DNA of 14,682 nucleotides, taken from assembly GCA_002718935.1 (NCBI GenBank), contig PBFV01000010.1, positions 24,112 through 38,793 on the forward strand, read 5' to 3'. Shown in pieces: positions 1-5,815 of the stretch. The translations under genes and the position numbers were made by a program. This stretch comes from Verrucomicrobiales bacterium (lineage in GTDB: Bacteria; Verrucomicrobiota; Verrucomicrobiia; Limisphaerales; UBA1100). The notes below the pieces were generated by a model. The model searched no databases, was not told where the DNA came from, and saw only the letters and a list, made by a program, of their open reading frames with translations. The first letter of the stretch is position 1. Each line of letters starts with the position of its first letter.

Positions 1-26
1 GCAACACGTCCCATTGGAACACGCTT

Positions 27-239
27 ATGGCGAAATCGGGCACATCCAGTGATTTGCTTAAAAATTCCTCGCTTTATCGGGAATTTTTGGCGGAGCGCGA
101 GGAAATCCTCCGGCACAAGTGGCTGGAGTCCGAGAAAGCCGGCACGGATATTGGCTTTGAGCAGGCGCTGACCGACTGGATGGTGAATCACCGTTCCCAG
201 TGGCGCAAACGCCGTCAAGCTGAGCGCGCCACTGCGTGA
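27..239 (+). CDS. small hydrophilic hypothetical protein, 70 aa
   Basis: A 70-residue, highly charged protein with no signal peptide or membrane segment. Residues 17-60 (YREFLAEREEIL, then HKWLESEKAG, DIGFEQALTDW and HRSQWRK) read as a compact helical protein. I have the impression of a recurring small hypothetical family in the PVC phyla with the pattern HKWxxSEKAGxDIGFExAlxDW, but I cannot name a domain or function. The reading frame is open to the left edge of the window, so an upstream start is possible. The ATG at 27 has only a weak TTGGA-like sequence before it. It is followed directly by the pyrR leader and points the same way, so it may be co-transcribed into that leader or may contain the pyr promoter. 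Likely cytoplasmic; role unknown. Confidence 0.6.
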   Translation: MAKSGTSSDLLKNSSLYREFLAEREEILRHKWLESEKAGTDIGFEQALTDWMVNHRSQWRKRRQAERATA

Positions 240-251
240 CATTTTGAACGC

Positions 252-282
252 CCTTTAATGCGGTCCCGCGAGGCTGCCAAGG
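252..282 (+). promoter_or_regulatory. PyrR-binding RNA hairpin (binding loop) of the pyrRB leader
   Basis: Read as RNA this matches the PyrR-binding loop known from Bacillus pyr attenuators. The lower stem is CCUU (252-255) with AAGG (279-282), followed by an asymmetric internal loop UAAU (256-259) against C278. The upper stem is GCGGUC (260-265) with GGCUGC (272-277). The hexaloop CCGCGA (266-271) fits the consensus CNGNGA. In the known mechanism, PyrR with bound UMP stabilises this hairpin, which prevents an antiterminator and allows the downstream terminator to form. A possible antiterminator pairs GCCAA (276-280) with UUGGC (324-328), just before the terminator stem; this part is tentative. 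The adjacent gene encodes PyrR, which supports the call. Confidence 0.85.
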
Positions 283-307
283 TCGATGAAACGAAACGGA
301 TCAATTC

Positions 308-321
308 CGGGAGCTATCCCG
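308..321 (+). other. small perfect hairpin in the pyr leader
   Basis: CGGGA (308-312) and TCCCG (317-321) form a perfect 5-bp stem with the loop GCTA. It sits between the PyrR-binding hairpin and the terminator, inside the region an antiterminator would span. It could be part of the antiterminator fold or a spacer hairpin; no independent function can be assigned. Confidence 0.4.
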
Positions 322-329
322 CGTTGGCT

Positions 330-361
330 CCGCGTGCAGGCGCGGTCGCGCGGCTTTTTTT
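330..361 (+). terminator. intrinsic terminator (attenuator) ahead of pyrR
   Basis: CCGCGTG (330-336) pairs with CGCGCGG (347-353), including one T-G pair, around a 10-nt loop. It is followed by one C and seven T residues (355-361). An alternative shorter stem, CCGCG with 341-345, is also possible. Placed after the PyrR-binding hairpin, this is the expected regulatory terminator of a pyr operon. The T-tract ends at the base before the pyrR ATG at 362, which leaves no room for a ribosome binding site and is unusual. Confidence 0.8.
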
Positions 362-895
362 ATGCCTGAGGAACGCACCGCATTGGAGGCGGCCGAGCTC
401 GGCCGCGCCTGGCGCCGGGTGGCGCATGAGATTGCTGAGGCTCATGCCGACGGCGGCGCACTCATGCTCGTGGGCATCCAACGCGGCGGCGTGACGCTGG
501 CCCAGCAACTGGGCACAACGCTCGGCAACCTGTACGGCGCTCCGGTCGCCACCGGCTCCGTTGAGCCCGGTCTGCATCGTGACGATCTTTCCCAACGCGG
601 CATGAGCGAGCTGCGCCCCACCGAATTGCCCGCCGATCTCGCCGGCCAGACGGTCGTGCTGGTTGATGATGTGCTCTCCACTGGCCGCACCGTGCGCGCT
701 TCCATCGACGCGCTGCTGGGCTTCGGCCGGCCCAAGTGCATCCGGCTTGCCGTGCTCATTGATCGCGGCCATCGTGAGCTGCCCATCCGACCGGATTTTG
801 TCGGCAAAAATTTACCCACCCACCCGGACGAACGCGTGGAGGTCAGCTGCGATGCAAGCGGCGCGCCCGAGTCGGTCGTCCTCCAAACCCCATGA
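362..895 (+). CDS. pyrR: bifunctional pyr operon regulator / uracil phosphoribosyltransferase PyrR
   Basis: PyrR is a cytoplasmic RNA-binding attenuation protein that senses uridine nucleotides; many members also make UMP from uracil and PRPP. The 177-residue protein has the type I PRTase fold. It shows the VGIQRGG segment near residue 37, the PRPP-binding loop VVLVDDVLSTGRTV (98-111), and the PyrR-typical LIDRGHRELPI (132-142) followed by FVGKNLPT. Length and N-terminus align well with Bacillus PyrR, so ATG 362 is the start, and no other in-frame start lies upstream before the stop at 287. There is no Shine-Dalgarno sequence because the attenuator T-tract directly precedes the ATG. The stop overlaps the pyrB start by 4 bases (ATGA), implying coupled translation. 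It is presumably autoregulated through the leader at 252-361. Confidence 0.93.
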   Translation: MPEERTALEAAELGRAWRRVAHEIAEAHADGGALMLVGIQRGGVTLAQQLGTTLGNLYGAPVATGSVEPGLHRDDLSQRGMSELRPTELPADLAGQTVVLVDDVLSTGRTVRASIDALLGFGRPKCIRLAVLIDRGHRELPIRPDFVGKNLPTHPDERVEVSCDASGAPESVVLQTP

Positions 896-1824
896 GTTGG
901 CATCGTAAACATCTGCTGGATATCGAAAGCCTCTCGGCCGAGGAAATCACCGCCGTGCTCGACACGGCGCGTGAGTTCAAGGCCGTCGGCGAGCGCGACA
1001 TCAAAAAGGTCCCCGCCCTGCAGGGCAAGACGGTCGTAAATTTTTTCGTCGAACCCTCCACGCGCACGCGCGTGAGTTTTGAGCTCTCCGCCAAGCGACT
1101 GAGTGCGGATATTATCAACTTTTCCGCCGACGCCTCCTCCTTTCAAAAAGGCGAAAGCCTCAAGGACACAGCGCGCAATCTCGAGGCGCTCAATGCGGAT
1201 ATCATTGTCATTCGCCACAAGGCCGCCGGCGCGCCCCATTTTCTCTCGCGCTTCCTCAACGCGCACGTCGTCAATGCCGGCGACGGCGCGCATGAGCATC
1301 CCACGCAGGCGTTGCTCGATGTCTTTACCATCCGCGAAAAGAAAGGCGAAATCGCCGACCTCAATGTCACCATCCTCGGCGACATTCTTTACAGTCGCGT
1401 GGCCCGTTCCAATATTTGGGCCCTGCGAAAGCTCGGCGCCAACGTCACCCTCTGCGGCCCCAGCACGCTGGTGCCGCGGGTGTTTGAGGAAATGGGTTGC
1501 CGTGTGACATACGATCTTGAGGAAGCGCTGGCCGAGGCCGACGTGATCAACCTGCTCCGCATTCAGCACGAGCGCCAGCGCAAGACGATGTTTCCCAGTA
1601 TCGGCGAATACGCGCGCCTGTTCGGCCTAAACCGGCAGCGCCTCGCCGGCACCAAGCCCGAGGCCATGGTCATGCATCCGGGCCCAATGAATCGCGGGGT
1701 GGAAATCGAAAGTGAAATTGCCGATGGCGACCGCGCCGTGATCCTCGAGCAGGTCACCAACGGCATCGCCATCCGGATGGCCGCGCTCTACCTCGTCAAT
1801 GGCGGCCAGCAGGACGCGCTTTAA
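892..1824 (+). CDS. pyrB: aspartate carbamoyltransferase catalytic subunit
   Basis: PyrB condenses carbamoyl phosphate and L-aspartate to N-carbamoyl-aspartate, the second step of de novo pyrimidine synthesis, in the cytoplasm. The 310-residue length is typical. Visible signatures are the carbamoyl-phosphate motif EPSTRTRVSFE (54-64), SFQKGES with the mobile-loop lysine near 86, HEHPTQALLD (134-143), the aspartate-domain segment LLRIQHERQ (221-229) and HPGPMNRG (262-269). The start overlaps the pyrR stop by 4 bases and has no clear Shine-Dalgarno sequence, so translation is probably coupled. No pyrC or pyrI follows: the next gene is convergent, so the operon ends here. The stop codon overlaps the stop of the fumarase beta gene within TTAA (1821-1824). 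Confidence 0.96.
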   Translation: MSWHRKHLLDIESLSAEEITAVLDTAREFKAVGERDIKKVPALQGKTVVNFFVEPSTRTRVSFELSAKRLSADIINFSADASSFQKGESLKDTARNLEALNADIIVIRHKAAGAPHFLSRFLNAHVVNAGDGAHEHPTQALLDVFTIREKKGEIADLNVTILGDILYSRVARSNIWALRKLGANVTLCGPSTLVPRVFEEMGCRVTYDLEEALAEADVINLLRIQHERQRKTMFPSIGEYARLFGLNRQRLAGTKPEAMVMHPGPMNRGVEIESEIADGDRAVILEQVTNGIAIRMAALYLVNGGQQDAL

Positions 1825-2396
1825 AGATTCTCCTCCAAGGCCGTCTTGCTCGCGGCGGCCACATCGGCGTGGAGGGATTCGTTGTGGCTGTCCATCGTCA
1901 CCACCGCCGGGAAACCTTGCACTTCCAGCTCCCAGATCGCCTCGGGGCTGCCGAACTCCTCCTTGAAATACACGTTGCGTACCTTGGTGATGTGCTCGGC
2001 CAACACCTGCGCCGCCCCGCCGATACCGTGCAGATACACACAGCCGTTTTCCGCACAACCAGCCAACGTCTTCGGCCCCATGCCGCCTTTGCCGATCACG
2101 CCGCGCACGCCAAACTTTTTCATGATGCCTGCCTGATACGGTTCCTCACGAATTGATGTCGTTGGCCCCGCGGCCGTCACGTGCCATTCGCCGTGGTCAT
2201 CCTGTTGCACCACGGGGCCACAGTGATAAATGATGCCGCCCTGCAGACTCACGACCTCAGGCAGGGCGCCACCTTCGTGCAAATACTTGTGCACCGCATC
2301 ACGACCGGTGAAGACCACTCCGGAAATCGATACCTGATCGCCGACCCTGAGTCCGCGCACCTGTTCCTCGGTGATGGGGGTGGTCAGTTCAGTCAT
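1821..2396 (-). CDS. class I fumarate hydratase, beta (C-terminal) subunit
   Basis: This corresponds to the C-terminal domain of the Fe-S fumarase family (FumA-type; the related L-tartrate dehydratase TtdB is an alternative). With the alpha subunit it interconverts fumarate and malate in the TCA cycle. The 191-residue protein shows LRVGDQVSISGVVFTGRDAVH near the start, AAGPTTSIREEPYQAG near the middle, GVIGKGGMG, and a conserved end VTMDSHNESLH. The start is taken at ATG 2396, one base after the alpha stop (TGA-C-ATG). A longer reading to 2447 would overlap the alpha gene and adds residues atypical of the family. There is no Shine-Dalgarno sequence, so coupling to alpha translation is likely. 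Its stop overlaps the pyrB stop. Fumarase is more likely than tartrate dehydratase because no other tartrate gene is near, but sequence reading alone cannot settle the substrate. Confidence 0.88.
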   Translation of the reverse strand: MTELTTPITEEQVRGLRVGDQVSISGVVFTGRDAVHKYLHEGGALPEVVSLQGGIIYHCGPVVQQDDHGEWHVTAAGPTTSIREEPYQAGIMKKFGVRGVIGKGGMGPKTLAGCAENGCVYLHGIGGAAQVLAEHITKVRNVYFKEEFGSPEAIWELEVQGFPAVVTMDSHNESLHADVAAASKTALEENL

Positions 2397-2397
2397 G

Positions 2398-3276
2398 TCA
2401 ATAAAGCCATTGGTCGATTTCCCCGTCGGTTCCGAGCGCGGCACCATGGCGACGGAAGGCCCAGCACATGTAGCTGATGCTCACAAAATATGAGGCCGGC
2501 ACGCGGTTGGCCGCACAGATTTTCACGCCCAGCAAGGTCGTTTTGCCACCGAAGCCCATCGGGCCGATACCCAGCTTGTTGGCGGTGGTCAGGATATCCT
2601 GCTCCAGTGCTTCGAGCTCTGCGTTGTCATTGCGATCATCCAGCAGGCGAAGGAACTGCGTTTTCGATCGCTCATAACCGGTCGCCCGATCGCCCCCGAT
2701 GCAGATGCCAAGGATGCCCGGGCCGCAGCCTTTACCCTGCGCCTGTTGCACTGCGTCAAGGATCACGCGCCGGCACCCGTCGAGATCCCGATTGGCTTTC
2801 AGTGGCGTATTCGGCAAAGAATATTGCGCGCCGACATTTTCGCAGCCGCCTCCCTTGAGCATGAGGCGCACCTCGACATGTTCGCCACGGTGTTGATGAA
2901 AGTGAAAGGCCGGCGCCCCGGGGCCCACGTTGGTGCCGTCGTTTTTGCCAGTCAGGGAATCCACTGAGTTTTGCCGAAGATATCCCCGCTTCGTTGCCTC
3001 GGTAACGGCCGACCGTGCGGTTTCCTCGAAGGTCACCTGATCAAATCCAACCGGGCAATCCACGTAAAACAAAACGCTGCCGGTATCCTGACAGAGCGGT
3101 TGGGATTTCTCCTTTGCCAACGCGATGTTGCGCTCAATGATCTTCATCGCGTTTTCGGCGATGGTATCCTTCTTCTCATTCTCCAGCGCCGCGAGAATGC
3201 CCCGCTGAACATCATCAGGAATCTCCGCCGACGTGCGCCGGACAATTTCGATGAGCGATTCGCTAAGCTCCTTCAC
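2398..3276 (-). CDS. class I fumarate hydratase, alpha (Fe-S, N-terminal) subunit
   Basis: The 4Fe-4S subunit of a two-subunit fumarase (TtdA-like family), cytoplasmic and probably part of the TCA cycle. With the GTG start it has 292 residues, normal for the family. The three expected cluster cysteines are in LCQDTGS (C62), KGCGPGILGICIGGD (C184) and YMCWAFRRH (C271). GTNVGPGAPAFHFHQH and LKGGGCEN are further family segments. The start is GTG 3276 (VKELSESLIEIVRR); GTG 3285 is also possible. The open frame continues to ATG 3390 but those residues do not resemble fumarase and would overlap the divergent gene. No Shine-Dalgarno is seen. A TTGACA/TAGCGT promoter ends 7 nt before the GTG, suggesting a leaderless mRNA. 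The beta gene follows after 1 nt. Confidence 0.88.
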   Translation of the reverse strand: MKELSESLIEIVRRTSAEIPDDVQRGILAALENEKKDTIAENAMKIIERNIALAKEKSQPLCQDTGSVLFYVDCPVGFDQVTFEETARSAVTEATKRGYLRQNSVDSLTGKNDGTNVGPGAPAFHFHQHRGEHVEVRLMLKGGGCENVGAQYSLPNTPLKANRDLDGCRRVILDAVQQAQGKGCGPGILGICIGGDRATGYERSKTQFLRLLDDRNDNAELEALEQDILTTANKLGIGPMGFGGKTTLLGVKICAANRVPASYFVSISYMCWAFRRHGAALGTDGEIDQWLY

Positions 3277-3283
3277 CGGCCCC

Positions 3284-3312
3284 ACGCTACGGGCGGAGCG
3301 GGGCGGTGTCAA
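3284..3312 (-). promoter_or_regulatory. candidate fumarase promoter (leaderless type)
   Basis: On the minus strand a perfect TTGACA (3312-3307) is followed after 17 bp by TAGCGT (3289-3284), which keeps the three most conserved -10 positions (T1, A2, T6). The GTG start follows 7 nt later, so transcription would begin at or next to the start codon. No Shine-Dalgarno lies in between. Confidence 0.55.
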
Positions 3313-3326
3313 TGCGAGCAAATGCG

Positions 3327-3355
3327 TTGACGCGCCCGCCGCATCGCGGCAACTT
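3327..3355 (+). promoter_or_regulatory. candidate promoter of the GrpE-like gene (leaderless type)
   Basis: TTGACG (3327-3332), a 17-bp spacer, and CAACTT (3350-3355) as a weak -10, followed by 8 nt and the ATG at 3364. The spacing mirrors that of the divergent fumarase promoter. The -10 matches TATAAT at only a few positions, so this is supported mainly by the -35 and the geometry. Confidence 0.4.
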
Positions 3356-3363
3356 GCCGCCGG

Positions 3364-4191
3364 ATGAGCGACGAAACTGAGACTGCCCAATCAGCCCCGA
3401 AGCGCAAGTCGGCCAAAAACCCGCAGCCCCTCCCACTGCCGGTGGCTGTGCCCAAGTGGCCGTTCTTTTTGTCGGACATCATTTTCATCGGGCTCGGTTT
3501 CTGGATCAGCACGCTCATCCAGGGCGAGCCGGAGTCCTGGCAAATCATCAGCATCGTGGTCTGCGCTGTGTTCGGCACAAGCTTTGCCGTCGCCCCGTAT
3601 TATTTTGAGTACCGTGCGGAGGCCAAGGCCGTGGAGATTGCGCAGCTCACTTCGGTCGCCAAGGAAGTTAATAAAATGGAGAACGTGGCCGCGCAAATCT
3701 GTGAGGCCACGGAAAACTGGGAGGCCGTGCAGGAGCAATCCACCCAGACGGCCAAGCTCGCCGAAGAGATTGCTCAGGGCATCGCGGCCTCGGTGAAGGA
3801 GCATGACGCATTCATGGCGCAAGCGGGTAATGAGGAGGTCGGCGCGCTCAAGCTCGAGGTGGAAAAGCTCCGGCGCGCCGAGGTGGATTGGGTAAACACG
3901 TTGGTTGCCACGCTGGACCTAGTGTACCGCCTCGAGCGTTCTGCCGTGGCCTCGGGCAAGGAGCAGTTCATCCGCACCATGGGCCAGTTCCAGGGCCAAT
4001 GCCGGGACACCGCCCGCCGTGTCGGCCTAGTGGCTTTCGAAGCGGAAAACGGCGTGCCCTTCGACAGCGACCAACACGCGCTGCCACCGGAAGATTCGCC
4101 CAAGGAAGGCGTCAAGGTTGTCGAAACGCGGCTGCCCGGTTTCCGCCTGCAAGGCAAAGTGGTGCGTAAGCCGCTGGTGGCCGTGGAATAA
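3364..4191 (+). CDS. membrane-anchored protein with coiled coil and C-terminal GrpE-like domain
   Basis: 275 residues. The N-terminus (1-31) is Lys/Pro-rich and lacks a cleavable signal. Two hydrophobic segments (about 34-53 and 60-80) predict a membrane hairpin. A long Ala/Glu-rich helix (about 84-175) looks like a coiled coil. The last 100 residues resemble GrpE: LVATLDLVYRLERS matches the GrpE helix (LLPVxDxLxRA), and near residues 222-275 VAFEAENGVPFDSDQHAL, PGFRLQGKVVRKPLVAV parallels GrpE's ETNVPLDPNVHQAI and KGYTLNGRTIRAAMVTV. GrpE is the nucleotide exchange factor of DnaK (Hsp70), normally soluble and about 200 residues. The inferred role is a membrane-tethered exchange factor or a GrpE-derived partner of an Hsp70; this is not proven. 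No dnaK or dnaJ is nearby. It is divergent from the fumarase and directly abuts lpxA. No Shine-Dalgarno precedes ATG 3364. Confidence 0.75.
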   Translation: MSDETETAQSAPKRKSAKNPQPLPLPVAVPKWPFFLSDIIFIGLGFWISTLIQGEPESWQIISIVVCAVFGTSFAVAPYYFEYRAEAKAVEIAQLTSVAKEVNKMENVAAQICEATENWEAVQEQSTQTAKLAEEIAQGIAASVKEHDAFMAQAGNEEVGALKLEVEKLRRAEVDWVNTLVATLDLVYRLERSAVASGKEQFIRTMGQFQGQCRDTARRVGLVAFEAENGVPFDSDQHALPPEDSPKEGVKVVETRLPGFRLQGKVVRKPLVAVE

Positions 4192-4983
4192 TCAGCTCCC
4201 GCGCGAGCGGCCGTGCGAACTCACGCCCCGTTTGCTCGCCGCGATAAACTCCAGCATCTCTCGCGCCCGTTCCCCCGGCCCTTCAGCCAAGGCCGCTTTC
4301 ACTTCCTCGCCCATCAATCCGCCGCTGAGGAACAGCCGGTGATACAATGCCTTCAACTCCTTTCGCTCCTCCGGCCCCACGCCCGCGCGCCGCAGGCCCA
4401 CAGTGTTTAGCCCGCACAAATTATTGAGGCCTTCCGAAGCCATCGTGAATGGCGGCATATCCTTGCTGGCTCCGCCGTGCCCCTGCATCATCATCATTGA
4501 GCCGATCCGCACAAATTGGTGAATGCCGCAGTACGCGGAAATGAAAACGCCGTCGCCCACCACCACGTGCCCGCCCAGCAGGGCTGCGTTGGCGAAGGTA
4601 TTGCCGTTGCCCACCACGCTGTTGTGGCCCACGTGACTGTGCGCCATGAAAAAATTGTCATCGCCAATAACTGTGTCTTCCTCAAGCGTGTTGGAGCGAT
4701 GCACCGTCACGTGTTCGCGAAAGGTGTTGCCGGTGCCGATCCGTACGCGCGTGGGCTTGCCATCGTATTTCGTGTCCTGCGGCGCATCTCCGATGACGGC
4801 CCCGGTGTGAAAGGTGTTGCCCGTGCCAATGGTCGTGTGGCCCGTGAGATGCACTTGCGGGCCTACGTGGCATTCGGCACCCACCTCCACGTGGGCATCA
4901 ATTACAGCGTACGCATCCACCCGTGCGCTCTCGTGCACGCGGGCGGCGGGATCAATCACGGCGGTGGAATGGATCAAGCTCAT
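4192..4983 (-). CDS. lpxA: acyl-[ACP]--UDP-N-acetylglucosamine O-acyltransferase
   Basis: LpxA transfers a 3-hydroxyacyl chain from ACP to UDP-GlcNAc, the first step of lipid A synthesis, in the cytoplasm. The 263-residue length matches the family (262 in E. coli). The N-terminal two thirds are left-handed beta-helix hexapeptide repeats such as VIDAHVEVGAECHVG and VIGDDNFFMAHSHVGHNSVVGN. The catalytic base is probably H120 in SHVGHN, with H117 as its conserved neighbour. DAPQDTKYDGKPT near 66-78 is family-typical, and the C-terminus (about 200-250) is helical. A GGGGAC stretch about 6 nt before ATG 4983 can serve as Shine-Dalgarno. It is last in the dnaN-led run, 72 bp after radC. lpxD, fabZ and lpxB, its usual neighbours, are absent. 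Its stop abuts the stop of the GrpE-like gene with no gap. Confidence 0.95.
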   Translation of the reverse strand: MSLIHSTAVIDPAARVHESARVDAYAVIDAHVEVGAECHVGPQVHLTGHTTIGTGNTFHTGAVIGDAPQDTKYDGKPTRVRIGTGNTFREHVTVHRSNTLEEDTVIGDDNFFMAHSHVGHNSVVGNGNTFANAALLGGHVVVGDGVFISAYCGIHQFVRIGSMMMMQGHGGASKDMPPFTMASEGLNNLCGLNTVGLRRAGVGPEERKELKALYHRLFLSGGLMGEEVKAALAEGPGERAREMLEFIAASKRGVSSHGRSRGS

Positions 4984-5035
4984 GCCAAGTCCCCGTTCCT
5001 AGCCAAGGCGACCTCAAAGCCCAAGCTCCAGTTAT

Positions 5036-5051
5036 GCGCCTTATTCGGCGC
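5036..5051 (-). other. hairpin between radC and lpxA, possible weak terminator
   Basis: GCGCC (5036-5040) and GGCGC (5047-5051) form a 5-bp stem with a 6-nt loop in the 72-bp gap downstream of radC. No T-tract follows on the minus strand, so it is not a convincing intrinsic terminator. It might be an RNA processing or attenuation element, or chance. Confidence 0.25.
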
Positions 5052-5055
5052 TTGT

Positions 5056-5766
5056 TCACTGGTAAAAATAGCCGTGCTCCTTGAGCGAAAAAAAATCTCC
5101 CTCCCGGTCGGCCCTGCGTTCGCCAAGGATCACGTGATCGAGCACATCAATCTTGAGCAGTTGCCCCGCCCGAATGAGGTCTCGTGTGACGGTGATGTCG
5201 GCCTTGGACGGCGTGGGATCGCCGCTGGGATGATTATGCACCAGCACAATGGCTGAGGCGTTAGCGCCAATGGCCCCGCGAAACACTTCCCGCGCATGGA
5301 CAATCGCGGAATCCAGCGTTCCGGTGCTGATCCGCTCGGTTCGAATGAGCCGCCGGCGCGTGTCCAGCAGTACCGCATGAAATTCCTCCACCTCCTTGCC
5401 TCGAAATTCCTCGCGCATATATTCGGCAACTGCGGCCGGTTGATCCAGCTGCGGCCGCGGTTGCCGCAGCTCCCGCGCCATGCGCCGGGCCAGTGTAAAT
5501 GCCGCCTGCAACGTCACGGCCTTGTCCCGCCCGATGCCTTTGATTTTTTGCAAATCCTCCAGGCTCGCCCGGGCCAGCGCGTTGAGGTCGCCGTGTTGAC
5601 GGATCAATTCATGGGCCACCTCAATGGCCGAACGCCCGCGCAGGCCCGTGCGCAGCAAAATGGCAATGAGCTCCGCCGGCGATAACGCCTCCGCCCCGTG
5701 CGCCGCCAACCGTTCCCGCGGCCGTTCCAGATCCGGCATATCCTTGATGCGTGTGGCTTGGGTCAC
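5056..5766 (-). CDS. radC: RadC family JAMM/MPN domain protein
   Basis: The 236-residue protein has the standard RadC layout. The N-terminus reads IKDMPDLERPRERL. A helix-hairpin-helix type segment LQKIKGIGRDKAVTLQAA lies at about 72-89. The C-terminal JAMM domain has HNHPSGDPTPSKAD, with metal ligands H177, H179 and D190 predicted. The family was first tied to DNA repair, but that role has been disputed; the function remains unclear, and a metal-dependent hydrolase or nuclease activity is inferred from the JAMM motif. The start is a GTG at 5766, chosen because the family-typical N-terminus begins just after it; the first internal Met (residue 10) would remove it. A GGGAG lies about 12 nt upstream. 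It sits 49 bp after hflX with no terminator, so it probably belongs to the same transcript. Confidence 0.93.
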   Translation of the reverse strand: MTQATRIKDMPDLERPRERLAAHGAEALSPAELIAILLRTGLRGRSAIEVAHELIRQHGDLNALARASLEDLQKIKGIGRDKAVTLQAAFTLARRMARELRQPRPQLDQPAAVAEYMREEFRGKEVEEFHAVLLDTRRRLIRTERISTGTLDSAIVHAREVFRGAIGANASAIVLVHNHPSGDPTPSKADITVTRDLIRAGQLLKIDVLDHVILGERRADREGDFFSLKEHGYFYQ

Positions 5767-5815
5767 GCCTTGATGATGCTCCCGCCCTAGAAATTGGCAA
5801 GAGTTTTATAGCCGC

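Noticed and set aside
236..259. GTGACA and TTTAAT as a pyr promoter
   Set aside because: The hexamers match well but are only 12 bp apart, too short for a sigma-70 type promoter, and TTTAAT lies inside the PyrR-binding hairpin.
442..1569. Long minus-strand open frame (375 codons) opposite pyrR and pyrB
   Set aside because: It spans two well-supported plus-strand genes, has no recognisable family features, and is explained by GC-rich codon bias leaving the opposite frame open.
2397..2447. Upstream extension of the fumarase beta subunit to 2447
   Set aside because: It overlaps the end of the alpha gene and the added residues do not fit the family; ATG 2396 lies 1 nt after the alpha stop.
3277..3390. 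Upstream extension of the fumarase alpha subunit to ATG 3390
   Set aside because: The extra N-terminal residues are unlike fumarase, overlap the divergent gene and cover the promoter sequences.
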